This document shows, piece after piece, positions 1-5,112 of a DNA stretch of 6,786 nt. The notes beneath the pieces are model-generated. The model made no database searches, was not told the DNA's origin, and saw nothing but the letters and a program-made list of their open reading frames with translations. Position numbers and translations under genes: made by a program. Source of the stretch: Candidatus Methanophagales archaeon (GTDB taxonomy: Archaea > Halobacteriota > Syntropharchaeia > Alkanophagales > Methanospirareceae); assembly GCA_021161765.1 (NCBI GenBank), contig JAGGZZ010000233.1, forward strand, positions 1-6,786, in the 5' to 3' direction. Every line of letters begins with the position of its first letter. Within the stretch, counting starts at the first letter, position 1.

Positions 1-67
1 CAGTGTATGTCTATAATTTTAATCACCTATGAACCGGATTATTTTGTTTACCGCTCTTTATTTTTAT

Positions 68-107
68 TGCATATAAAGTATAACCTAAGACACAGATTTT
101 AAAAGCG
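68..107 (+). promoter_or_regulatory. TATA-box promoter of cas6, near-leaderless
   Basis: ATATAAAG at 71-78 is a good archaeal TATA box. Its centre lies about 33 bases before the cas6 ATG at 108. With the usual archaeal spacing of about 25 bases from TATA to transcription start, the transcript would begin around 100 and carry only a few untranslated bases. No Shine-Dalgarno motif precedes the ATG, which agrees with leaderless translation. The transcription start is inferred from spacing only. Part of this promoter region recurs inverted at 923-962. Confidence 0.55.
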
Positions 108-857
108 ATGCGAATAACGCTGGAACTCGGATGTAATGGCAAATTATCACTGCCGGTGCACTATAATTATCTTGTGCAGGGATTCTTATACGGGAATATA
201 ACGGATGAACTTGGAGCATTCTTGCATGACGAAGGGTTTGTGCATGGAAAGAGGAGGTTCAAGATGTTCACGTTTTCGCGGTTGCGTGGCGAGTATGAGC
301 TGCGGGGTGATAGGATAGTGTTTCACTCGCCGCCTGTACGGCTCACGATAAGTTCTCCGTACGGCAGGTTTATAGAGGAGTTTGCGAATACACTGCTCAG
401 AAGGGAAGAGCTGGAGCTTGGAGGGCACGGGATTTATGTGGGCTCAATAAGGGTTCATCCGGAGCCGGAGATAGGGACGGAGATGAAGATTAAAACGCTT
501 TCGCCCGTGGTGGTTTACAGCACCTTGCAGACGAAGGAGGGAAAGAAGAAGACGTATTATTATTCGCCTTATGAAAAAGAGTTTGTGGATTTGGTGGATA
601 AGAATTTGAGGAAGAAGTACGAGGCGTTTTTTGGTAAGGCGGTGAGAGCGAGGAAGTTGAAGATGGAGATTGTGGGTAGACCGGGAGAGAAGATAGTGAA
701 ATACCGTGGGACGGTGATAAAGGGGTGGATGGGAAGGTTCGTGTTGAAGGGGAATAAGCGGTTGCTTAAGTTGGGATATGAATGTGGTATAGGAAGTAAG
801 AATTCGCAGGGGTTCGGGATGGTGGAAGAGATAGATAAGGAGGGTGCAAGAAACTAA
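108..857 (+). CDS. cas6: Cas6 CRISPR RNA endoribonuclease
   Basis: Cas6 cuts the CRISPR precursor transcript within each repeat to give mature crRNAs. It is metal-independent, cytoplasmic, and supplies guides to the type I (and sometimes type III) effector. The 249-residue length is normal for the family. The C-terminal glycine-rich loop is clear (GYECGIGSKNSQGFGMVE, about residues 223-240), matching the GxG...GFGxV signature of the second ferredoxin-like fold. Compared from memory with Pyrococcus furiosus Cas6, its catalytic Tyr31/His46/Lys52 correspond to Y28, H40 (in AFLHDEG) and K52 (in KMFTFS) here, so the enzyme should be active. The ATG at 108 fits the upstream TATA box and the family's usual N-terminus (MRITLEL). 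The gene stands apart from the run starting at 1094 and is more G-rich in codon use than the cas3 genes. No CRISPR array is visible nearby, so its substrate repeats must lie outside the window. Confidence 0.95.
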   Translation: MRITLELGCNGKLSLPVHYNYLVQGFLYGNITDELGAFLHDEGFVHGKRRFKMFTFSRLRGEYELRGDRIVFHSPPVRLTISSPYGRFIEEFANTLLRREELELGGHGIYVGSIRVHPEPEIGTEMKIKTLSPVVVYSTLQTKEGKKKTYYYSPYEKEFVDLVDKNLRKKYEAFFGKAVRARKLKMEIVGRPGEKIVKYRGTVIKGWMGRFVLKGNKRLLKLGYECGIGSKNSQGFGMVEEIDKEGARN

Positions 858-860
858 ATT

Positions 861-890
861 ATTGACACAAATTAACGCAGATTAACACAG
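861..890 (+). repeat. three degenerate decamer repeats
   Basis: Three consecutive 10-base units read attgacacaa, attaacgcag and attaacacag. Units 2 and 3 differ at one position, and unit 1 differs from unit 3 at two. They sit directly after the cas6 stop codon. The reverse strand reads CTGTGTTAATCTGCGTTAAT, a motif type I recall seeing in intergenic regions of many prokaryotes (recollection, not checked). No function can be assigned; a dispersed intergenic repeat or a protein-binding site are both possible. Confidence 0.5.
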
Positions 891-922
891 ATGATAAAAA
901 ATAGCCTAACCCAACAAAAGAA

Positions 923-962
923 AAAATCAGTGTCTTAAATAGAAGGAAGGTATACTTTATAT
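923..962 (-). promoter_or_regulatory. inverted partial copy of the cas6 promoter region
   Basis: The reverse complement of 951-962 is ATATAAAGTATA, identical to 71-82 upstream of cas6. The reverse complement of 923-937 is TAAGACACTGATTTT, matching 86-100 upstream of cas6 at 14 of 15 positions. The two blocks occur in the same order, with 13 bases between them here and 3 in the cas6 copy. The element could fire a minus-strand transcript toward the 3' end of cas6, or it could be the trace of an inverted duplication. The match is seen directly; promoter function is inference. Confidence 0.45.
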
Positions 963-1032
963 AAGACAGAATGGGAACTCGAATTTAAGGATTATTTAAA
1001 GAAGGAACGTTGAAAAAAACTAATTATGTATA

Positions 1033-1050
1033 TATACGTAACGTATAAAT
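1033..1050 (+). promoter_or_regulatory. TATA box with overlapping palindrome, promoter of the ATPase operon
   Basis: TATAAAT at 1044-1050 is a good archaeal TATA box, about 47 bases before the ATPase ATG at 1094, which predicts a short 5' leader of about 20 bases. It overlaps a perfect inverted repeat, TATACGT-A-ACGTATA at 1033-1047 (7-base arms, 1-base centre). A palindrome there is where an archaeal repressor or activator dimer would control access of TBP and TFB. The regulator is not identifiable. The promoter may serve the whole run from the ATPase to the cas3 genes, since all later gaps are short. Confidence 0.5.
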
Positions 1051-1093
1051 AGATAAAATATAAAATAATACAAATAAAACGAAGTAACAAAAA

Positions 1094-2227
1094 ATGAAGA
1101 ACCCATTCAGGTATGGTGAAGTGGTAACGGGAGAAGATTTTGCAGACAGGGAAACCGAGCTGGAGAATATCATAAGGGACCTGAAAGCAGGTCAGACTAT
1201 CTTCCTTATCTCACCCAGAAGATACGGTAAAACGTCCTTAATCATAAATGCGCTTAAGAGATTACAGAAGGATGGTTTTCTTACCGCGTACATAGACCTT
1301 TTTAAAGTATCTTCCTTTAAAAGTTTGCTGGAACTGTACACCGGGATAGTATCCAGGGCGGCGGAAACAAAAATAGAAAGATTTAACAGACTCGTGAGGG
1401 ACTTCTTCCCTAACATCCGCCCCAAGGTAGTTATCACTCCAGACGGGAGCCCCTCGATAGAAATAGATTATGAAGTGAAAGAAAGAAGCGCAAGTAAACT
1501 TTTCGATGAAGTCTATGAGGCACCACAACGAATAGCCAAAAAGAGAAACAAGAATTTTATCGTCGTGTTTGATGAATTTCAGGAAATAGCGAATTTGAAT
1601 GGCGAAGTGATAGAGAAAGGAATGCGAGCATGTTTTCAACATCATGACCACGTAAGCTATCTATTTGCGGGAAGTAGAAGGCACATAATCTCTGATATGG
1701 TCTCCAATAAACGAAGGGCTTTTTACAATATGGGCAAGGTAATGCCGCTCGGTAAAATCCCGGTAGAAGAATTTAAAAGTTTTCTTGAGGATAAGTTCTC
1801 AAGAACAGGATTTTCGCTAGAGAACGGCGTGCTGGACGAAATTCTGGATGTGACAGAGAACTATCCGTATAATGTTCAATTTTTATGTCATGAGTTATGG
1901 AATAACTGTCTGGACAGTAGAAGAGTCGCTTATGAAGATATTACTCCGACGATGAATAGAATTCTTGACGGTCAATCAGCAGTTTATGTTACCATCTGGA
2001 ATACGCTGCCTCTACATCAGAAGAGAATACTTATCGCAATCGCCTCTTCGGGTGGTGAAAATATCTTCTCCAGGGATTTTATACGGGATAATGACCTGGG
2101 AGCAGCTTCATCAGTTCAAACTTCTATCAATCTGTTGATGAAGAAAGAGATTATCGAAAAAGAGGGTAATATCTACTACATCTCTGATGTTTTTTTCAAA
2201 ATATGGATCAGAAAGGAAATGATGTGA
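1094..2227 (+). CDS. archaeal STAND/AAA-type ATPase (COG1672-like)
   Basis: This is a 377-residue P-loop ATPase of the archaeal ATPase group (COG1672-like). The N-terminus NPFRYGEVVTGEDFADRE is the typical start of this family. Walker A is SPRRYGKTS (residues 40-48), Walker B is FIVVFDEFQEI (155-165, with D160 and E161), and YLFAGSRR (189-196) resembles the sensor strand with an arginine. The C-terminal part (from about residue 295) looks like a helical or winged-helix domain, common in this family for DNA or partner contact. No membrane segment or signal is seen. Members are abundant in archaea and mostly uncharacterised; some belong to defence or toxin-antitoxin-like loci. The small gene starts 30 bases after its stop, so co-transcription with the MNT/HEPN pair and cas3 genes is likely. 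The ATG at 1094 has no good ribosome binding site. Whether it acts with CRISPR, with the toxin-antitoxin pair, or independently cannot be told. Confidence 0.85.
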   Translation: MKNPFRYGEVVTGEDFADRETELENIIRDLKAGQTIFLISPRRYGKTSLIINALKRLQKDGFLTAYIDLFKVSSFKSLLELYTGIVSRAAETKIERFNRLVRDFFPNIRPKVVITPDGSPSIEIDYEVKERSASKLFDEVYEAPQRIAKKRNKNFIVVFDEFQEIANLNGEVIEKGMRACFQHHDHVSYLFAGSRRHIISDMVSNKRRAFYNMGKVMPLGKIPVEEFKSFLEDKFSRTGFSLENGVLDEILDVTENYPYNVQFLCHELWNNCLDSRRVAYEDITPTMNRILDGQSAVYVTIWNTLPLHQKRILIAIASSGGENIFSRDFIRDNDLGAASSVQTSINLLMKKEIIEKEGNIYYISDVFFKIWIRKEMM

Positions 2228-2245
2228 CTTTGATGGGGTAGTAAT

Positions 2246-2254
2246 GGTGAGGAG
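2246..2254 (+). promoter_or_regulatory. ribosome binding site of small-protein copy 1
   Basis: GGTGAGGAG lies just upstream of the ATG at 2258, with GGTGA ending 7 bases before the start. It matches the archaeal anti-Shine-Dalgarno sequence well and supports real translation of the 45-codon frame. The second copy of the gene has no such site at this distance. Confidence 0.55.
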
Positions 2255-2257
2255 ATT

Positions 2258-2395
2258 ATGACTGAAGCATGGAATTGGGATGACGTGGAGCGGATAATAG
2301 TTGTTTTGAAGGATGGGAAGCGGGTAGAGCTGAGCGAAGAGGGGGTTGAGGAGATTAGAGGGGCGCTGGTTCTAAGGGCGGTTCACGAGATGTGA
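2258..2395 (+). CDS. 45-residue small protein, copy 1 (unknown function)
   Basis: The 45-codon frame starts MTEAWNWDDVERIIVVLKDG and ends LVLRAVHEM. It is preceded by a strong GGTGAGGAG ribosome binding site. The residues suggest a small beta hairpin (about 13-25) followed by an acidic helix (about 27-44). A near-identical protein is encoded at 3251-3388. By my count the 138 bases differ at 11 positions, giving five residue changes (E3H, A4E, R22Q, V23I, R40K), mostly conservative outside positions 3-4, plus three synonymous codons. No stop or frameshift has arisen in either copy, which suggests selection on the protein. I do not recognise the family. Its position before the MNT/HEPN pair allows a role as an extra antitoxin component or a regulator, but that is only inference. 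Confidence 0.65.
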   Translation: MTEAWNWDDVERIIVVLKDGKRVELSEEGVEEIRGALVLRAVHEM

Positions 2396-2481
2396 AGTGA
2401 AGTTTATACGGGATGAAGATGTAGGGGTGTAACAAGGGTGAAAATAGGAATGGCGATGTGTGATGATTGTGGGGTGGTGGG
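2396..2481 (+). promoter_or_regulatory. G-rich leader upstream of the MNT gene, possible internal promoter and RBS
   Basis: The leader contains TTTATA at 2403-2408, a weak TATA-like element that could serve an internal promoter, then several G runs, and ends in GGGGTGGTGGG directly before the ATG at 2482. GGTG within that block has about 5-6 bases of spacing to the start and is a plausible ribosome binding site. The same elements are kept in the leader of cas3' (3389-3486), so both genes share their translation start region. Promoter activity is uncertain. Confidence 0.4.
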
Positions 2482-2847
2482 ATGATAGAAGAGATAGATA
2501 GAATTGTAGAGGATTTAAAGAAGTATCCGGAAGTAATGGTTATAATCTTATTTGGTTCTTATGCAAGGGGCAAAGCAAAACCTATATCTGATATAGATAT
2601 AGCAGTGATATACAGGGGTGCAAAGAGGACTTTGGAAGCGGAAATCACCAGTTTTTCATCGTATATTTTAGATGTCGTTCCTTTTTCAAGACTACCTTTA
2701 TATATCCAGTTCGAGGTTATCAAATACGGTAAAATCCTGTTTATGAGGGATGAAGAATATTTCATAGAGGTGAAGAGAGGTGTGTTAAGAGAATATTTGG
2801 AGATGTCTTATTTATATGAAAGAATGGGCAGGAGGATACTTGCGTGA
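2482..2847 (+). CDS. mntA: MntA-like minimal nucleotidyltransferase antitoxin
   Basis: This 121-residue protein is a minimal nucleotidyltransferase of the polymerase-beta fold. It carries the complete signature GSYARGKAKPISDID: GS at 25-26, ten residues, then D37 and D39, with D64 (in YILDVVPF) as the likely third metal-binding acid. In the characterised Shewanella MntA/HepT pair, the MNT protein neutralises the HEPN toxin by adding AMP units to a tyrosine near its active site; with all catalytic residues present, the same is expected here. I chose ATG 2482 because GGGGTGGTGGG precedes it; an in-frame TTG at 2467 would place that motif inside the gene. The stop overlaps the HEPN start by 4 bases, normal for this gene pair. 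The first four residues, MIEE, are shared with Cas3' because the flanking repeat runs into both genes. Confidence 0.93.
   Translation: MIEEIDRIVEDLKKYPEVMVIILFGSYARGKAKPISDIDIAVIYRGAKRTLEAEITSFSSYILDVVPFSRLPLYIQFEVIKYGKILFMRDEEYFIEVKRGVLREYLEMSYLYERMGRRILA
2831..2837 (+). promoter_or_regulatory. ribosome binding site deciding the HEPN GTG start
   Basis: GGAGGAT at 2831-2837 lies within the last codons of the MNT gene, 6 bases before the GTG at 2844. This is the strongest Shine-Dalgarno match in the window and supports the GTG start in the 4-base GTGA overlap. Confidence 0.65.
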
Positions 2848-3251
2848 TCAGGTTGGCAACCATTATATCGAGGATAGAGCGGCATAAGGAGAAGGCAGAA
2901 GAACTCGCTGAACAGGATATATCTGATTACCTGATCTTTAACACGCTTGCAATGGAGTGTTTTCAAGCTGTAAATTCTGCAATAGAGCTTGGCGAATTGA
3001 TTGTTTCAGAGAAGAATCTAGGATTTCCGTCAAGGTACAGAGAAATATTTGAACTGCTTTATGATGCAAAGCTGCTGAGTAAGAAGGGTTTAGAGGACAT
3101 TAAAGGGCTTATCTTCTTTAGGAATCTAATTGCACATGAGTACTATACGATTACAGAGAATGAGTTAAGGGAGATGGGAAGTCTTTTAGGGTGTTTGGAT
3201 GAATTGATAGGGAATGCGAAGAAGGAGTTGAATAAAGAAGAGCGAAGATGA
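2844..3251 (+). CDS. hepT: HepT-like HEPN ribonuclease toxin
   Basis: This 135-residue, mostly helical protein has the HEPN signature RNLIAHEY: R93, four residues, H98, then Y100 (the RX4HXY motif). In the HepT (DUF86-like) toxins this motif forms the RNase active site at a dimer interface, and the tyrosine is the residue AMPylated by the partner MNT protein in the Shewanella system. All three residues are present, so the toxin appears intact. It starts at a GTG overlapping the MNT stop (GTGA) with a strong GGAGGAT site upstream. Its own stop overlaps the start of the second small gene (ATGA at 3248-3251), so translation of all three is likely coupled. The target RNA cannot be inferred. Toxicity is known for the family and not shown here. 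An alternative reading is an RNase acting as an abortive-infection arm of the adjacent CRISPR system. Confidence 0.92.
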   Translation: MIRLATIISRIERHKEKAEELAEQDISDYLIFNTLAMECFQAVNSAIELGELIVSEKNLGFPSRYREIFELLYDAKLLSKKGLEDIKGLIFFRNLIAHEYYTITENELREMGSLLGCLDELIGNAKKELNKEERR

Positions 3252-3388
3252 TGACTCATGAGTGGAATTGGGATGACGTGGAGCGAATAATAGTTGTTTT
3301 GAAGGATGGTAAGCAGATAGAGCTGAGCGAAGAGGGGGTTGAGGAGATTAGAGGGGCGCTGGTTTTGAAGGCGGTTCACGAGATGTGA
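3251..3388 (+). CDS. 45-residue small protein, copy 2 (unknown function)
   Basis: This is the second copy of the small protein at 2258-2395: MTHEWNWDDVERIIVVLKDG... ending LVLKAVHEM, 40 of 45 residues identical. Two start codons stand in tandem: ATG 3248 overlaps the HEPN stop in an ATGA arrangement and would add one methionine, and ATG 3251 corresponds to copy 1. The nearest GGAG (3224-3227) is too far upstream to be a good ribosome binding site, so translation probably depends on ribosomes finishing HEPN. This differs from copy 1, which has its own site. The 98-base leader of cas3' follows. Function unknown; the same beta hairpin plus acidic helix is suggested. Retention of an open frame in both copies argues against chance. 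Confidence 0.65.
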   Translation: MTHEWNWDDVERIIVVLKDGKQIELSEEGVEEIRGALVLKAVHEM

Positions 3389-3486
3389 AGTGAAGTTTAT
3401 ATGGGATGAAGATGTAGGGGTGTAACAGGGGTGAAAATAGGAATAGGGATGTGTTATGATGTTGAGATAGACAGTGGGGTGGTGGG
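3389..3486 (+). promoter_or_regulatory. G-rich leader upstream of cas3', possible internal promoter and RBS
   Basis: The 98-base leader carries TTTATA at 3396-3401 and runs of GGGG at about 3417-3420 and 3428-3431. It ends in GGGGTGGTGGG directly before the cas3' ATG, as in the MNT leader. It could provide an internal promoter or a structured 5' region for cas3'. A G-rich fold in the RNA is possible but the spacing between G runs is irregular. Confidence 0.4.
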
Positions 3487-5112
3487 ATGATAGAAGAATT
3501 TTATAGAGGATATTTAGGGATTAGTGATCCGTATTCGCATCAGAAAGAGATGTGGAATAAAATCATTGAGAGAAATTTCCCATTAATAGTAAAAGCACCA
3601 ACTGGTTCAGGAAAAACGGAGGGTGTAATTGCCCCATTTCTCTATCAGTTTGTGGAAAATAAATTCTCTATTGCTCCAAGACTTATCTATGTGCTTCCTA
3701 TGAGGGTTTTGGTTAATTCCATTGCTAAGAGAATAGGAGAGTATGCACAAAAAGTTTCTAATGAAATATCAGTAGAAATTCAACATGGGGAACTTCCAAA
3801 TGACCCATTTTTTATAGACGATATAGTAGTAACAACCTTGGATCAGTTTATTTATGCATACGCAAGAACGAGTAAGCAAGTAGGGCGGCATCTTGATATT
3901 CCAGTAGGAGCAATTGCTTCTTCAATAGTGGTATTTGATGAAGCACACATGTATAGGGATGAATTTACTTTCTCCATGATGAGAGCGTTAGTAGAAATAT
4001 TATACAACGCAAAGATACCATTTATTATGATGACTGCTACAATGCCCGAAACTCTTGAAGAAAGCCTATTTGAGAATATTGATTTTGATAAAAAGAATAA
4101 AATCATTCCAAAAGAGTTCAATCTTGCTAATAAAATAAATATCTCTTTTGAAAAAGGTGCACTCTATAAAAATGATGAAGTAAGTATATCAGAAGAAATT
4201 TTAGATAAAATTCGTGAGAGAAAAACGCTTATTGTAGTAAATCAAGTTAAGCGCGCCCAAAAAATATATGATGAAATTAAAAATAGGCTTGGGCTTAAAG
4301 AAAGGGCAGAGATTGTTCTTTTACATTCACAATTTACGAGGAAGGATAGAAAAGAACATGAGGATGAAGCGATGAGGATACTTCCTCATAAAGAAAAGGG
4401 GAAAATAATGAGTTCCGAAGGAATTGGGGTTGTTGTTTCTACCCAGGTTTTAGAAGCAGGGATGGATGTTTCTGCTGAGTTGCTACTTACTGAGATTAGC
4501 CCAGCGGATTCACTGGTACAGAGGGCTGGAAGATGCGCAAGATATGAAAATCAGACAGGAGAAATGATAATATTTCCTCTGGAAGGAGAAAGAGCAGAAA
4601 AACCATATTTTAAAGATCATTTAGATACAACCTCTAAATGGTTAGATAATCATTTAGAATCCAATCTAAGAAATTTCTCAGAAGTTTTAGAGTTTATTAA
4701 TGTGCTTGATTATAGAGCAGATGATTACGCGGCAAAGGATTCACTAGTTGACTTGTATGAGTGTATTTTATACGCTGATACCACTCCAAGAAATATTCAG
4801 GTGAGAGAAAGTAAACCTGCAACATTGTTGGTGATGGATAGATTATTAGGCATAACTGATTGGAAATCAAATCCCATAAATGTTGATGTACGAGTTGTGT
4901 GGAGATTATTTAAAGAAGGAAAGATAAGGAGGGAGATAAGATGGAATATTACCGCGAGCAAAGAAAAAAAATTGGAGATAAGGGACTTAGGAAAACCAAC
5001 CGAAGACGAGGAAGACCCTAGAATAGGTCCTTTTAGAACTTACATTCTTGATAAAAATTATTATGATTCATTAAAAGGCGTGGTAGGTGAAATTAATGAT
5101 GTTGTTATCTAG
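3487..5112 (+). CDS. cas3': Cas3' CRISPR-associated helicase (type I-A)
   Basis: This superfamily 2 DNA helicase unwinds target DNA after R-loop formation by Cascade, feeding the separate HD nuclease encoded next. Motifs in order over 541 residues: HQ near residue 18-19 (Q-motif-like), motif I APTGSGKT (37-44), motif Ia LPMRVLVNS (70-78), motif II DEAH (151-154), motif III TAT (183-185), motif V STQVLEAGMDV (318-328) and motif VI QRAGRCAR (345-352). The typical Cas3 C-terminal extension follows (about 370-541). No HD domain is fused, which is the split Cas3 form of type I-A. The ATG at 3487 is preceded by GGGGTGGTGGG. The first four codons come from the repeat shared with the MNT gene. The codons are more A/T-rich than in cas6 and the small genes. 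The end overlaps cas3''. Confidence 0.95.
   Translation: MIEEFYRGYLGISDPYSHQKEMWNKIIERNFPLIVKAPTGSGKTEGVIAPFLYQFVENKFSIAPRLIYVLPMRVLVNSIAKRIGEYAQKVSNEISVEIQHGELPNDPFFIDDIVVTTLDQFIYAYARTSKQVGRHLDIPVGAIASSIVVFDEAHMYRDEFTFSMMRALVEILYNAKIPFIMMTATMPETLEESLFENIDFDKKNKIIPKEFNLANKINISFEKGALYKNDEVSISEEILDKIRERKTLIVVNQVKRAQKIYDEIKNRLGLKERAEIVLLHSQFTRKDRKEHEDEAMRILPHKEKGKIMSSEGIGVVVSTQVLEAGMDVSAELLLTEISPADSLVQRAGRCARYENQTGEMIIFPLEGERAEKPYFKDHLDTTSKWLDNHLESNLRNFSEVLEFINVLDYRADDYAAKDSLVDLYECILYADTTPRNIQVRESKPATLLVMDRLLGITDWKSNPINVDVRVVWRLFKEGKIRREIRWNITASKEKKLEIRDLGKPTEDEEDPRIGPFRTYILDKNYYDSLKGVVGEINDVVI

Larger units (their letters stand above)
858..1093. other. AT-rich intergenic region between cas6 and the ATPase
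   Basis: I see no credible gene in these 236 bases. The region contains the decamer repeats (861-890), an inverted partial copy of the cas6 promoter region (923-962), a 10-base inverted repeat with one mismatch (931-940 against 959-968), and a TATA box with palindrome (1033-1050). The A-rich stretch 1010-1093 lacks a clear ribosome binding site. There is no T-run on the + strand that would clearly mark a terminator of cas6. The region probably separates the cas6 transcript from the downstream operon. Confidence 0.6.
2258..2492 (+). repeat. direct repeat copy 1 (small gene, leader, start of MNT gene)
   Basis: This stretch is repeated at 3251-3497. It begins exactly at the ATG of the small gene, continues through an untranslated leader of 86 bases, and ends at the first codons of the MNT gene (ATGATAGAAGA). 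Identity is about 92% over the small gene by my count. The leader differs by about five substitutions and one gap of about 12 bases. The offset between copies is 993 bases until that gap and 1005 after it. Confidence 0.9.
3251..3497 (+). repeat. direct repeat copy 2 (small gene, leader, start of cas3')
   Basis: This is the partner of 2258-2492. It again starts at ATGACT of the small gene and ends a few codons inside the next gene, here cas3' (ATGATAGAAGA, then divergence). Compared with copy 1 it has an extra 12 bases or so near 3459-3472 in the leader. Together the two copies bracket the MNT and HEPN genes. Confidence 0.9.

Noticed and set aside
1..107. Possible CRISPR leader or end of a CRISPR array upstream of cas6
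   Set aside because: The AT-rich sequence has a promoter but no repeat-spacer unit; no repeated 25-37 base element occurs here or elsewhere in the window.
1192..1651. Minus-strand open frames opposite the ATPase gene (81 and 129 codons)
   Set aside because: They lie wholly opposite a gene with clear Walker motifs, have no ribosome binding site or recognisable domain, and look like by-products of the coding strand.
2467..2481. TTG start for the MNT gene adding MWGGG
   Set aside because: It would translate the GGGGTGGTGGG motif, which is better read as the ribosome binding site for ATG 2482. The same motif precedes ATG of cas3' in the repeat.
2396..2481. G-quadruplex in the repeated leaders
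   Set aside because: G runs exist, but spacing is irregular and differs between copies, so I do not call it a feature.
2258..3497. Insertion sequence or transposon carrying the toxin-antitoxin pair
   Set aside because: The flanking repeats are direct and contain a coding frame and leader; no transposase, terminal inverted repeats or short target duplication are visible.
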